Made by a program: the position numbers and the translations under genes. This document shows, piece by piece, positions 8,359 to 18,392 of a DNA stretch of 64,000 nt. Source of the stretch: Mycobacterium sp. PO1 (GTDB lineage Bacteria; Actinomycetota; Actinomycetes; Mycobacteriales; Mycobacteriaceae); NCBI RefSeq assembly GCF_017312405.1, contig NZ_BLTG01000052.1, forward strand, positions 18,919-82,918, given 5' to 3'. The notes below the pieces were generated by a model, which was given only the letters and a program-made list of their open reading frames with translations, was not told where the DNA came from and made no database searches. Numbering within the stretch: the stretch's first letter is position 1; each line of letters opens with the position of its first letter.

Positions 8359-8577
8359 GTGGGGTGGAGAGCGAAAGTGTGGATCTGTGCGGCAGGGGTG
8401 TTCCTGGCGGCCGCCGGCGGGGTCCTCGGCGGGTGGGCCTATCTGGAACTCCGCGACCTGGAGCGAAGCCGGATCATCGACTGCTTCCGGATCAAGACGA
8501 TGGAGGAAGACGTCGTGCCGGACCGGCGGATCCTCGATGACGACGTCAGCGCGTGCGCACGCGAGGTCGCCCGGTGA
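8359..8577 (+). CDS. small single-pass membrane protein, unknown function
   Basis: 72-aa reading frame from a GTG. It has an N-terminal hydrophobic segment (VWICAAGVFLAAAGGVLGGWAYL) followed by a charged tail with two cysteines (DCFRIK and SACAREVAR). Third codon positions are strongly G/C, like the neighbours, so I take it as a real gene. A lipoprotein-type or Sec cleavage site is not clear; a membrane-anchored protein with an extracytoplasmic tail is the most that can be said. No homologue is recognised. Confidence 0.5.
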   Translation: MGWRAKVWICAAGVFLAAAGGVLGGWAYLELRDLERSRIIDCFRIKTMEEDVVPDRRILDDDVSACAREVAR

Positions 8578-8630
8578 TCGCCGCGGGTCGGAGGCCCGCG
8601 GGGCGCGGCCGGCCAGCGGTGCCCGGTAGC

Positions 8631-8636
8631 TAGGCT
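8631..8636 (+). promoter_or_regulatory. -10 element of the Rv3311-like gene (leaderless)
   Basis: TAGGCT followed by 7 nt and the ATG at 8644, the same hexamer and spacing as upstream of deoD. Confidence 0.55.
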
Positions 8637-8643
8637 GTGCCGC

Positions 8644-9909
8644 ATGGCTGCTGACATCGTGCCCATCCAGCTCAAGCTGACGAAGGGCGACGTGTACACG
8701 TTGTGGGCCCCGCGGTGGCGCGCCGACGGCGACGAGTGGGAGGCCTTCCTCGGCAAGGACGAAGACTTCTACGTGTTCGAGTCCGTCGCCGACCTGGTGG
8801 CCTTTGTGCGCACCGACACCGACAACGACCTCGCCGACCATCCCGCGTGGGAGAAGCTGACCGAGGCCAACGCGCACAGGCTGGTCCCGTCCGAGGCACA
8901 CACGCACGACGTGGTCGGCTTCGAGGAAGTTTTGGCCGAGAAGCCCACCGACGACAGCGTCAGCGCCGTGCACGGTGCACTGGCCGTGGTCTCGTCGATC
9001 GGATCGGTGTGTGAGCTGCCCGCCGTCACCAAGTTCTTCAACGGCAACCCGGTGCTCGGCACCGTCGGCGGCGGAGTCGAGGCCTTCGCCGGGCGCGCCG
9101 GGCGCAAGCGGTGGGCCGAGATCGAGAAGATCATCGCCCGCGGCTGGGACAACGTTCTGGAGGCCATCGACGCGATCATCACCACTCCCGACGTCGACCG
9201 CACCGCCGCGCAGAAGGCGCAGGCCGAGCTCGACGAGCCGGCCCCCGAGTTGGACGACGACGTGGCCGAGGACGACGTCGTGATCGACGACGTGGTGGAC
9301 ACCGACGAAGAGTCCGCCGAGCTGGAAGCAGCGGCTCAGACCCGGGTGCTCGGCAGCGACGAAGACTTCTGGCAGCGGGTCGGCATCGACCCGGTGCGCA
9401 TCATGACCAGTGGCGGCACGCTGTTCACGCTGCGCTGCTACCTCGACGACCGGCCGATCTTCCTGGGCCGCAACGGCCGCATCAGCGTGTTCGGCTCAGA
9501 GCGCGCGCTGGCGCGCTATCTGGCCGACGAACACGACCACGACCTGTCCGACCTGGCCACCTACGACGACATCCGCACCGCGGCCACCGACGGCTCGTTG
9601 CGCATCGACGTCACCGACGACAACGTCTACGTGCTCACCGGAATCGCCGACGACCTGGCCGAGGGGCCCGATGCCCTCGACCGCGACCAGCTCGAACTCG
9701 CGGTCGAGCTGATCCGCGATGTCGGCGACTATGCCGAAGAGGCCAGCGTCGAGACCAAGCTGGCGCCCGACACCGCGCTGGGCCGGGTCATCGGCCACGT
9801 CCTCGAGCCGGACGAGACCGGACGCCCGACCGGCGGATCGTTCGCCGACGCCGTCGAGCAGTGGGAGTCGCTGGAGTCCTTCGTCGAGTCCCGCCTGCGC
9901 CAGGAGTGA
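8644..9909 (+). CDS. conserved actinobacterial protein, Rv3311-like, with internal duplication
   Basis: 421-aa cytoplasmic acidic protein in the position and size of M. tuberculosis Rv3311; function unknown (sometimes labelled primosomal, without support). I see two homologous halves. About 15-110 has YTLWAPRW...AFLGKDEDFYVFES...TDNDLADHPAWEKL and about 255-345 has FTLRCYLDD...IFLGRNGRISVFGS...HDHDLSDLATYDDI. They are joined by a very acidic linker (DDDVAEDDVVIDDVVDTDEE, about 200-220). A central hydrophobic Gly-rich stretch (VLGTVGGGVEAFAG) is not a clear membrane helix. The promoter suggests a leaderless mRNA. Confidence 0.8.
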   Translation: MAADIVPIQLKLTKGDVYTLWAPRWRADGDEWEAFLGKDEDFYVFESVADLVAFVRTDTDNDLADHPAWEKLTEANAHRLVPSEAHTHDVVGFEEVLAEKPTDDSVSAVHGALAVVSSIGSVCELPAVTKFFNGNPVLGTVGGGVEAFAGRAGRKRWAEIEKIIARGWDNVLEAIDAIITTPDVDRTAAQKAQAELDEPAPELDDDVAEDDVVIDDVVDTDEESAELEAAAQTRVLGSDEDFWQRVGIDPVRIMTSGGTLFTLRCYLDDRPIFLGRNGRISVFGSERALARYLADEHDHDLSDLATYDDIRTAATDGSLRIDVTDDNVYVLTGIADDLAEGPDALDRDQLELAVELIRDVGDYAEEASVETKLAPDTALGRVIGHVLEPDETGRPTGGSFADAVEQWESLESFVESRLRQE

Positions 9910-9933
9910 TTCCGCCGCGCCGGGTGCGCGGGG

Positions 9934-11022
9934 TCAGCCGATGAGCACGGCGTAGCGGGGTTTGATGACCTCGTCGATGATGGCCAACCGCTCGGGGAAA
10001 CTGATGAACGCCGACTTCATCGCGTTGATGGTGAACCGCTCCAGATCGCTCCAGCCGTAGCCGAACGCCTCCACCAGCCGCAGCATCTCCAGGCTCATCG
10101 TGGTGTCGCTCATCAACCTGTTGTCGGTGTTGACCGTGACCCGGAAGCGCAACCGGGCCAGCCTGTCGAACGGATGCTCGGCGATGCTGGCCACCGCGCC
10201 GGTCTGCACGTTGGAACTCGGGCACATTTCGAACGGGATCCGCTTGTCCCGGAGCAGCGCCGCCAGCCGACCCAACCGCGCCGTGCCGTCGGAATCGACC
10301 TCGATGTCGTCGACGATGCGCACGCCGTGGCCGAGCCGGTCGGCCCCGCAGAACGCGATCGCCTCATGGATCGACGGCAGCCCGAACGCCTCCCCGGCGT
10401 GGATGGTGAACCGGGCGTTGTTGCTGCGCATGTACTCGAACGCGTCGAGGTGGCGGGTCGGCGGATGGCCGGCCTCGGCCCCGGCGATGTCGAAACCGAC
10501 CACCCCCTGGTCCCGGAACCGCACCGCCAACGCGGCGATCTCGCGGGACCGCGCGGCATGACGCATCGCGGTGACCAGACAGCGCACCACGATCGCGTGG
10601 CCCTCGGCCGCGGCGACCTTCTCCCCGTCGGCGAACCCGGCCAGCACCGCGTCGACGACCGCGTCCAGCGAGAGCCCGCCGTCGATGTGCAGTTCAGGGG
10701 CGAACCGGATCTCGGCGTACACGACGTTGTCACGGGCGAGGTCTTCGACGCACTCGCGGGCGACCCGGTGCAGCGCTTCGGGGGTCTGCATGACGCCGAC
10801 CGTGTGTGCGAACGGCTCCAGGTAACGCACCAGCGACCCGCTGTGCGCCGCGGTGCGGAAGAACGTGGCCAGCTTGTCGACATCGGATTCGGGCAGCTGG
10901 TCGTAGCCGTAATGATCGGCGAGCTCGAGCACGGTGGCCGGGCGCAGACCGCCGTCGAGGTGGTCGTGCAACAGCGCCTTGGGCGCCTGCCGAATGGTCT
11001 CCAGCGTCAACGGTGTGGTCAC
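9934..11022 (-). CDS. add: adenosine deaminase
   Basis: Zn-dependent deaminase of adenosine and deoxyadenosine to the inosine forms (362 aa). Metal-site histidines are in LHDHLDGGLRP (about 18-28), with the catalytic stretch HAGEAFG, GHGVRI, CPSSNVQTGA and the NTDNRLMS metal aspartate segment. The start is a GTG with AGGAGG 5 nt upstream. Last gene of a cdd-deoA-add operon: 9 bp separate it from deoA. Products feed deoD, completing salvage. Confidence 0.95.
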   Translation of the reverse strand: MTTPLTLETIRQAPKALLHDHLDGGLRPATVLELADHYGYDQLPESDVDKLATFFRTAAHSGSLVRYLEPFAHTVGVMQTPEALHRVARECVEDLARDNVVYAEIRFAPELHIDGGLSLDAVVDAVLAGFADGEKVAAAEGHAIVVRCLVTAMRHAARSREIAALAVRFRDQGVVGFDIAGAEAGHPPTRHLDAFEYMRSNNARFTIHAGEAFGLPSIHEAIAFCGADRLGHGVRIVDDIEVDSDGTARLGRLAALLRDKRIPFEMCPSSNVQTGAVASIAEHPFDRLARLRFRVTVNTDNRLMSDTTMSLEMLRLVEAFGYGWSDLERFTINAMKSAFISFPERLAIIDEVIKPRYAVLIG

Positions 11023-11031
11023 TGCAACCTC

Positions 11032-12485
<1,454 letters not shown>

Positions 12486-12489
<4 letters not shown>

Positions 12490-12890
12490 GACCGCACCCG
12501 AGCCAGGTCGTCGGGCCCGAAGGCGTCGGGCAGCAGGTCGGCCAGCCGGCGGGGCCCGGCGGGATGGTCGACGAGCAGCTCCGGACCGCCGTGCTCCAGC
12601 AGGAGCTGACGGCACCGGCCGCACGGCATCAACGGGGCGCCGGTGGCGTCGACGACGGCGAGCGCGACCAGCCGTCCGCCGCCACCGGAATGTAGTGCGC
12701 AGACCACACCGCACTCGGCACAGAGACCTAGGCCATATGAGACATTCTCCACATTGCAGCCGGTCACCATTCGGTCATCGTCGGTCAGCCCTGCCGCCCC
12801 CACCGGGAACCGCGAGTACGGCGCATAGGCGTCCTTCGATGCCGCAATCGCTTTGTCCCGCAATGTCTCCCAATCGATCCCGGCCGTCAT
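12486..12890 (-). CDS. cdd: cytidine deaminase
   Basis: Zn-dependent (deoxy)cytidine to (deoxy)uridine deaminase, 134 aa from ATG 12890. Zinc ligands and the catalytic Glu are in CAECGVVCALHS, with the second pair of cysteines in PCGRCRQ; the substrate segment is TGCNVENVSYGLGLC. The ATG at 12890 has GGTGAG 6 nt upstream, and homologues begin at an equivalent residue; a GTG at 12908 is the alternative. First gene of the cdd-deoA-add operon and divergent from sdhC. Confidence 0.93.
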
Positions 12891-13030
12891 TTCCGACTCA
12901 CCGACCACTCATCTGAATGCATTCCGAATCCCCGTCCGTCGGCTCGGCCGGCCGAATAGGCAGACCTAACTTCACACCTTTGACGCCCTGATCGGCTCCA
13001 CGCTAGTTCGATCGAGGTGGATGATGGGTT

Positions 13031-13036
13031 TAGAGT
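13031..13036 (+). promoter_or_regulatory. possible -10 element of the sdh operon
   Basis: TAGAGT in the 243-bp cdd-sdhC gap gives a 5' leader of about 90 nt ending in GGAGG before the sdhC ATG. Otherwise the gap holds only a GAATGCATTC palindrome (12915-12924) and a GC-rich dyad. No mapping data; weak call. Confidence 0.3.
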
Positions 13037-13133
13037 CGCCCCGAGGTTTGGGGCAGCGGTCCAGGCCACGCCTGTCACGGAGGGGGCCTCGAGGACCCCG
13101 CCCCGAGCGTCCACCGATGGCGTTGGAGGCCAG

Positions 13134-13562
13134 ATGAGCACGCAGACACCGAGTCTGACCGGAAGCGAGGCGGCACCCGCCCCGCGGCTGCGTCGACGCA
13201 CCTTCTACCGCGGCGATCCCGGGATGTGGTCGTGGGTGCTGCACCGCATCACCGGTGCGACGATCTTCTTCTTCCTGTTCGTCCACGTGCTCGACACCGC
13301 GCTGGTGCGGGTCAGCCCCGAGGCCTACAACGAGGTCATCGACACCTACAAGACCCCGATCGTCGGCCTGATGGAGATCGGCCTGGTCGCCGCGGTGCTC
13401 TACCACGCGCTCAACGGGGTCCGCATCATCCTGATCGACTTCTGGCAACAAGGACCGAAGTACCAGAAGCTCATGCTGTGGGTGATCGCCGGCGTGTGGC
13501 TGGCCGTGATGATCCCCGCGGTCGGGGTCATCGGCATGCACATGGCGGAGCGGTTCCTGTGA
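13134..13562 (+). CDS. sdhC: succinate dehydrogenase cytochrome b subunit SdhC
   Basis: Membrane anchor subunit (142 aa) of complex II. An N-terminal soluble stretch is followed by three transmembrane helices; heme-ligand candidates are His in FFFLFVHVLD and in LYHALNGVRIILID. GGAGG (13125-13129) precedes the ATG. About 30 residues longer at the N-terminus than the M. tuberculosis annotation, which starts near YRGDPGMWSWVLHR. First gene of sdhCDAB; its stop overlaps sdhD (GTGA). Confidence 0.93.
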   Translation: MSTQTPSLTGSEAAPAPRLRRRTFYRGDPGMWSWVLHRITGATIFFFLFVHVLDTALVRVSPEAYNEVIDTYKTPIVGLMEIGLVAAVLYHALNGVRIILIDFWQQGPKYQKLMLWVIAGVWLAVMIPAVGVIGMHMAERFL

Positions 13563-14053
13563 GCGCCGTCGAACACCGCCGGGGCGAGAACCCCTACGAC
13601 CACATCAGCGACCGCGGCGGTCCCGCCCCGGTGATGCAGAGCAGCTACGACCGGCCCGCCGGCCTGGACAACCCGCGCTCCAAGCGGCGCGGCGGCGGCA
13701 TGCCGAACTTCGAGAAGTACACCTGGCTGTTCATGCGCTTTTCCGGCGTAGCGCTGATCTTCCTGGTGCTGGGCCATCTGTTCATCGGGCTCATCTGGGA
13801 TGGCGGCGTCTATCGCATCGACTTCAACTACGTCGCGCAGCGCTGGGCCTCGCCGTTCTGGCAGACCTGGGACCTGCTGATGCTCTGGCTCGCCCAGCTG
13901 CACGGCGGCAACGGTATGCGCACCATCATCGCCGACTACAGCCGCAAGGACTCCACCAAGTTCTGGCTGAACACCCTGCTGGCGCTGTCGGTCGCCTTCA
14001 CGCTGGTGCTGGGCACCTATGTGCTGCTGACCTTCGACGCCACGATCTCCTGA
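13559..14053 (+). CDS. sdhD: succinate dehydrogenase membrane anchor SdhD
   Basis: 164-aa second anchor subunit with three transmembrane helices (SGVALIFLVLGHLFIGLIW; FWQTWDLLMLWLAQLHG; LLALSVAFTLVLGTYVLLTF). His residues in the first helix and LAQLHGGNGMR are candidate heme/quinone ligands. The GTG start at 13559 overlaps the sdhC stop by 4 nt; about 55 hydrophilic residues precede the first helix. Confidence 0.92.
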   Translation: MSAVEHRRGENPYDHISDRGGPAPVMQSSYDRPAGLDNPRSKRRGGGMPNFEKYTWLFMRFSGVALIFLVLGHLFIGLIWDGGVYRIDFNYVAQRWASPFWQTWDLLMLWLAQLHGGNGMRTIIADYSRKDSTKFWLNTLLALSVAFTLVLGTYVLLTFDATIS

Positions 14054-14068
14054 CGAGGAGCAGAAACC

Positions 14069-15823
14069 ATGATCGTTGAACATCGCCACGACGTCGTCAT
14101 CGTCGGCGCGGGCGGCGCGGGCATGCGTGCCGCCGTCGAGGCCGGTCCGCGGGCGCGGACCGCGGTGCTGACCAAGCTCTACCCGACCCGGTCCCACACC
14201 GGCGCCGCCCAGGGCGGGATGTGCGCCGCACTGGCCAACGTCGAGGAAGACAACTGGGAGTGGCACACTTTCGACACCGTCAAGGGCGGCGATTACCTCG
14301 CCGACCAGGACGCGGTCGAGATCATGGCCAAGGAGGCCATCGACGCGGTGCTCGACCTGGAGAAGATGGGGATGCCGTTCAACCGCACCCCTGAGGGTCG
14401 CATCGACCAGCGCCGGTTCGGCGGGCACACCCGCGACCACGGCAAGGCGCCGGTCCGGCGCGCGTGCTACGCCGCCGACCGCACCGGCCACATGATCCTG
14501 CAGACGCTGTACCAGAACTGCGTCAAACACGACGTCGAGTTCTTCAACGAGTACTACGCCCTCGACATCGCCATGACCCAGACCCCGTCGGGCCCGGTGG
14601 CCACCGGTGTCATCGCTTACGAGCTGGCGACCGGGGACATCCACGTCTTCCACGCCAAGGCGATCGTGTTCGCCACCGGCGGTTCGGGCCGGATGTACAA
14701 GACCACCTCCAACGCGCACACGCTGACCGGCGACGGCCTGGGCATCATCTTCCGCAAGGGACTTCCGCTGGAGGACATGGAGTTCCACCAGTTCCACCCG
14801 ACCGGTCTGGCCGGGCTGGGCATCCTGATCTCCGAGGCCGTGCGCGGCGAGGGGGGCCGACTGCTCAACGGCGACGGCGAGCGGTTCATGGAACGCTACG
14901 CGCCGACGATCGTCGACCTGGCCCCGCGCGACATCGTCGCGCGCTCCATGGTCCTCGAGGTCCTCGAGGGCCGAGGCGCCGGACCCAACAAGGACTACGT
15001 CTACATCGACGTGCGCCACCTCGGCGAGGACGTGCTCGAATCCAAGCTGCCCGACATCACCGAGTTCGCCCGCACCTACCTCGGGGTGGACCCGGTCAAG
15101 GAGCTCGTGCCGGTCTACCCCACCTGCCACTACGTGATGGGCGGCATCCCGACGACGGTCAACGGCCAGGTGCTCTCCGACAACACCACCGTCGTGCCGG
15201 GCCTCTACGCCGCCGGCGAGTGCGCGTGTGTGTCGGTGCACGGCGCCAACCGGCTGGGCACCAACTCGCTGCTGGACATCAACGTCTTCGGCCGTCGCGC
15301 GGGCATCGCCGCGGCGAACTACGCGCTGGGCCACGACTTCGTCGAGCTGCCGGAGAACCCGGCCGGCATGGTGGCCGGTTGGGTGGGCGACATCCTGTCC
15401 GACCACGGCAACGAGCGCGTCGCCGACATCCGCGGAGCGCTGCAGCAGTCGATGGACAACAACGCCGCGGTGTTCCGCACCGAGGAGACCCTCAAGCAGG
15501 CGCTGACCGACATTCACGCGCTGAAGGAGCGGTATTCGCGAATCACGGTGCACGACAAGGGCAAGCGCTACAACAGCGACCTGCTCGAGGCGATCGAGCT
15601 GGGCTTCCTGCTGGAGCTGGCCGAGGTCACCGTCGCCGGGGCGTTGAACCGCAAGGAGTCTCGCGGCGGGCACGCCCGCGAGGACTACCCGAACCGCGAC
15701 GACACCAACTACATGCGCCACACCATGGCCTACAAGGCCGGCGAGGGCCTGCTGGCCGACATCCGCCTGGACTACAAGCCCGTCGTGCAGACACGCTACG
15801 AGCCGATGGAACGGAAGTACTGA
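14069..15823 (+). CDS. sdhA: succinate dehydrogenase flavoprotein subunit SdhA
   Basis: 584-aa FAD subunit oxidising succinate to fumarate. Visible are the Rossmann GAGGAGMRAAVEA, the covalent-FAD histidine in TRSHTGAAQGG, the substrate loop HPTGLAGLGILISEA and the active-site RGEGG; GERFMERY and RRAGIAAANYALG are typical of type-1 SdhA. GAGGAG precedes the ATG by 8 nt. Central enzyme of the TCA cycle and respiratory chain; part of sdhCDAB. Confidence 0.97.
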   Translation: MIVEHRHDVVIVGAGGAGMRAAVEAGPRARTAVLTKLYPTRSHTGAAQGGMCAALANVEEDNWEWHTFDTVKGGDYLADQDAVEIMAKEAIDAVLDLEKMGMPFNRTPEGRIDQRRFGGHTRDHGKAPVRRACYAADRTGHMILQTLYQNCVKHDVEFFNEYYALDIAMTQTPSGPVATGVIAYELATGDIHVFHAKAIVFATGGSGRMYKTTSNAHTLTGDGLGIIFRKGLPLEDMEFHQFHPTGLAGLGILISEAVRGEGGRLLNGDGERFMERYAPTIVDLAPRDIVARSMVLEVLEGRGAGPNKDYVYIDVRHLGEDVLESKLPDITEFARTYLGVDPVKELVPVYPTCHYVMGGIPTTVNGQVLSDNTTVVPGLYAAGECACVSVHGANRLGTNSLLDINVFGRRAGIAAANYALGHDFVELPENPAGMVAGWVGDILSDHGNERVADIRGALQQSMDNNAAVFRTEETLKQALTDIHALKERYSRITVHDKGKRYNSDLLEAIELGFLLELAEVTVAGALNRKESRGGHAREDYPNRDDTNYMRHTMAYKAGEGLLADIRLDYKPVVQTRYEPMERKY

Positions 15824-15827
15824 GAAG

Positions 15828-16607
15828 ATGACTATCGCTCCCGAGGTCGAGACGAAGGATCCCGAACTGCCACCCGTGCCCGAGGGCGCGGTGATGGTGA
15901 CGCTGAAGATCGCGCGGTTCAACCCCGAGGACCCGGATGCCGCCGGCTTCCAGAGCTTCCGGGTGCCGTGCCTGCCCACCGACCGGCTGCTGAACCTGCT
16001 GCACTACGCCAAGTGGTATCTGGACGGCACGCTGACCTTCCGCCGCTCCTGCGCGCACGGGGTGTGCGGCTCGGATGCGATGCGCATCAACGGCGTCAAC
16101 CGGCTGGCGTGCAAGGTGCTGATGCGCGACATGCTGCCCAAGAACCCGAACAAACAGCTCACCATCACGATCGAGCCGATCCGCGGTCTGCCCGTGGAAA
16201 AGGATCTGGTCGTCGACATGGAGCCGTTCTTCGACGCCTACCGCGCGATCAAGCCGTACCTGATCACCACCGGCAACCAGCCGACCCGCGAGCGCATCCA
16301 GAGCCAGACCGACCGGGCCCGCTACGACGACACCACCAAGTGCATCCTGTGTGCGTGCTGCACCACCAGCTGCCCGGTGTACTGGACCGAGGGCTCCTAC
16401 TTCGGCCCGGCGGCGATCGTCAACGCCCACCGGTTCATCTTCGACTCGCGTGACGAGGGTGCCGCCGAGCGGCTGGACATCCTCAACGACGTCGACGGGG
16501 TGTGGCGCTGCCGCACGACGTTCAACTGCACGGAGTCCTGCCCGCGCGGTATCCAGGTCACGAAGGCGATCCAGGAAGTCAAGCGCGCGTTGATGTTCGC
16601 CCGCTAG
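15828..16607 (+). CDS. sdhB: succinate dehydrogenase iron-sulfur subunit SdhB
   Basis: 259 aa. The N-terminal ferredoxin domain carries the [2Fe-2S] set (SCAHGVCGSDAMRING then LAC); the C-terminal domain carries CILCACCTTSCP and CRTTFNCTESCP for the [4Fe-4S] and [3Fe-4S] clusters. It passes electrons from SdhA to quinone at SdhC/D. Only 4 bp follow the sdhA stop. It ends 6 bp from the convergent MerR gene. Confidence 0.97.
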   Translation: MTIAPEVETKDPELPPVPEGAVMVTLKIARFNPEDPDAAGFQSFRVPCLPTDRLLNLLHYAKWYLDGTLTFRRSCAHGVCGSDAMRINGVNRLACKVLMRDMLPKNPNKQLTITIEPIRGLPVEKDLVVDMEPFFDAYRAIKPYLITTGNQPTRERIQSQTDRARYDDTTKCILCACCTTSCPVYWTEGSYFGPAAIVNAHRFIFDSRDEGAAERLDILNDVDGVWRCRTTFNCTESCPRGIQVTKAIQEVKRALMFAR

Positions 16608-16613
16608 GGCGCA

Positions 16614-17390
16614 TCAGGCGAGGCGGTCCGCGTTCGCGTGGATCGCGTCGCGGCAGTAGGCCGCGAGCCCGGGCAGTCCGAACGTCTCGTCGTAGGTCTC
16701 GACGTATCTCGGGTCGCTGACGTACATGTCGCCCAGGTTGCGGTGAAACGCCGGCGGGCAGTCGTAGAACCATCGATTCACCTGCAGGCGGTGCTGCTCG
16801 GCGGCGTCCATCGCCTCGGCCGAGTCGGCGGGTAGCCCGGCCCGGAACGCGTCGGCCAGCGCCTTTTCGACGGCTTCGCCCTCGGCCTTGATCCGGACCC
16901 ATTCGGCTTTGCCGTAGGACTTGGCCCGGCGTTGCGACTCCTGCCAGGCGTCGGTCTCGCCCCACTTCTGCTCGGCCTCGGCCTGATAGTCGTCGAAGCC
17001 GGGACCGAACAGCTCACGCATGTCGGCGTCGGTCATGGGGGTGTTCGTCATCGCCTTCTCCAATGCCTGATCGATTGCCTCGACGAGTGTGGCCATCTCG
17101 TCGAGCCGGGACATGACGCGTTCGCGCTGCCGAATCAGGTGGCTGACCTCGTCCCCTTCTGCCAGCAGGCTCGCAATCTCGTCGAGCGGGAACTCGAGCC
17201 TGCGGTAGATGATGATCTGGGACAAGCGGGTGAGGTCTGCCGACGTGTAGACCCGGTAACCCGAGGCCGTTCGCCGGCTCGCGGTCAGCAACCCGATGTC
17301 GTCGTAGTGGTGAAGCGTGCGGACGGTGATGCCGAAGCGCTCCGCGACCTCACCCACCGTGAGCTCGTCCACCTGCTTCTCCTGCGTCAT
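16614..17390 (-). CDS. MerR-family regulator with TipA-type C-terminal domain
   Basis: 258 aa. N-terminal MerR helix-turn-helix (LTVGEVAERFGITVRTLHHYDDIGLL, then SGYRVYTSADLTRL), a coiled dimerisation helix, and a C-terminal all-helical TipAS-like domain (FGPGFDDYQAEAEQKWGETDAW ... FYDCPPAFHRNLGDMYVSDPRY). TipA-type proteins bind thiopeptides or other bulky hydrophobics and activate transcription; the ligand here is unknown. I chose ATG 17390 over GTG 17417 because the longer form would start inside the promoter. Convergent with sdhB; no obvious target gene other than itself. Confidence 0.87.
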   Translation of the reverse strand: MTQEKQVDELTVGEVAERFGITVRTLHHYDDIGLLTASRRTASGYRVYTSADLTRLSQIIIYRRLEFPLDEIASLLAEGDEVSHLIRQRERVMSRLDEMATLVEAIDQALEKAMTNTPMTDADMRELFGPGFDDYQAEAEQKWGETDAWQESQRRAKSYGKAEWVRIKAEGEAVEKALADAFRAGLPADSAEAMDAAEQHRLQVNRWFYDCPPAFHRNLGDMYVSDPRYVETYDETFGLPGLAAYCRDAIHANADRLA

Positions 17391-17397
17391 GTCGATC

Positions 17398-17428
17398 AGG
17401 GTGGCGCCTGACGCCACGTGAGGGTCAA
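17398..17428 (-). promoter_or_regulatory. MerR-type promoter with 19-bp spacer
   Basis: On the minus strand TTGACC (17428-17423), a 19-nt spacer, then CACCCT (17403-17398) 7 nt before the ATG. The long spacer is the hallmark of promoters remodelled by MerR activators. The spacer holds the dyads CCTCACG-TGG-CGTCAGG (one mismatch) and GTGGCG-TCAGG-CGCCAC. Confidence 0.65.
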
Positions 17429-17443
17429 GGCGTCAATCGTGAC

Positions 17444-18307
17444 TCATCCCCGGCGGACCAGGAAGTCGCGCATCAGCTCGGTCACCTCCGGCAGCGCGCT
17501 CTCCAGCAGAAAATGGCCGCCCTCGAACAGGTGGATCTCGGGGTCCACGGCGTCCTCGGCGAACGCCCGCGCGCCGTCCGGGCCGAAGAACGGGTCCCCG
17601 TCACCCCACACCGCGAGCACGGGCACTCCGCTGGCGCGCAGGTAGTCGTGCAGCTTGGGGTACAGCGTGGGATTGCTCGCGTAGTCCAGGAAGAGTTTCA
17701 GCTGGACGGCGTCATTGCCCGGCCGCGACAGCAGCGCGTAGTCGTGATGCCAGGTGTCGGGGCTGACCACGCTGGGGTCGGGCACGCCGGCGAGGTACTG
17801 GTGCCGGGTCGCCTCGAACGACAGGAACTCGCGCAGCGCGGCGGCCGTCTCGGGGTTCTGTTCCCGCTGGTAGGCCCATACCGGCTGCCAACCTTCGGGG
17901 ACGAAGCCGGCGTCGTAGCCGTTGCCGTTCTGGGTGACGATCGCCGTGATCGCCGCCGGGTCGCGCAGCGCCAGCCGCCACCCGACCGGCGCTCCGTAGT
18001 CCTGGACATAGATCGCGTACCGGTCGACTCCGAGCTGTGCGAGCAGGCCCGCGGTGTGATCGGCCAGCGCGTCGAAGGTGTAGTCGAACTCCTCGACCGG
18101 GGGTGCGTCCGAATAGCCGAAACCGAGGAAGTCCGGCGCGATCACCCGGTACTGGTCGGCCAGTTCCGGGATGAGGTTGCGGAACATGAACGAGCTGGTC
18201 GGGAAGCCGTGCAGCAGGACGATGACGGGGGCGTCGGCGGGGCCGGCCTCCCGGTAGAAGACTGCGCGACCGGCGACGGTGGCGTAGCGATGATGAACGG
18301 CCGACAT
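17444..18307 (-). CDS. alpha/beta-hydrolase, epoxide hydrolase/dehalogenase-like
   Basis: 287 aa. Oxyanion motif LLHGFPTSSFMF, nucleophile elbow VQDYGAP with Asp as nucleophile, acid region WGDGDPFFG and catalytic His in EGGHFLLE. An Asp nucleophile points to the epoxide hydrolase/haloalkane dehalogenase branch; true dehalogenases have Trp right after it whereas this has Tyr, so an epoxide hydrolase-like activity is more likely. Substrate unknown. It is divergent from a CGNR zinc-finger regulator, a layout that suggests that protein controls it. Confidence 0.78.
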   Translation of the reverse strand: MSAVHHRYATVAGRAVFYREAGPADAPVIVLLHGFPTSSFMFRNLIPELADQYRVIAPDFLGFGYSDAPPVEEFDYTFDALADHTAGLLAQLGVDRYAIYVQDYGAPVGWRLALRDPAAITAIVTQNGNGYDAGFVPEGWQPVWAYQREQNPETAAALREFLSFEATRHQYLAGVPDPSVVSPDTWHHDYALLSRPGNDAVQLKLFLDYASNPTLYPKLHDYLRASGVPVLAVWGDGDPFFGPDGARAFAEDAVDPEIHLFEGGHFLLESALPEVTELMRDFLVRRG

Positions 18308-18392
18308 AACTAACTCCTAATCGCTGTTTTGCTGGTTAGCCGCAGTCAACCGGAAAGCATGTAACCTGTCAAGAGACGTTTGGAGGTTAGCG
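18308..18392. promoter_or_regulatory. divergent control region between hydrolase and CGNR regulator
   Basis: 85 bp with a -10 TAACCT (18362-18367) and a GGAGG (18382-18386) for the CGNR gene, and repeated CTAA/GTTAG motifs (CTAAC near the hydrolase start, GTTAG mid-region and again before the CGNR ATG) that could be operator half-sites. Confidence 0.35.

Noticed and set aside
12915..12924. GAATGCATTC palindrome between cdd and sdhC
   Set aside because: Ten bases, no clear promoter relation to either gene; could be chance.
13400..15979. Long minus-strand frame opposite sdhA
   Set aside because: Antisense shadow of sdhD-sdhA-sdhB with no domain; the plus-strand genes are certain.
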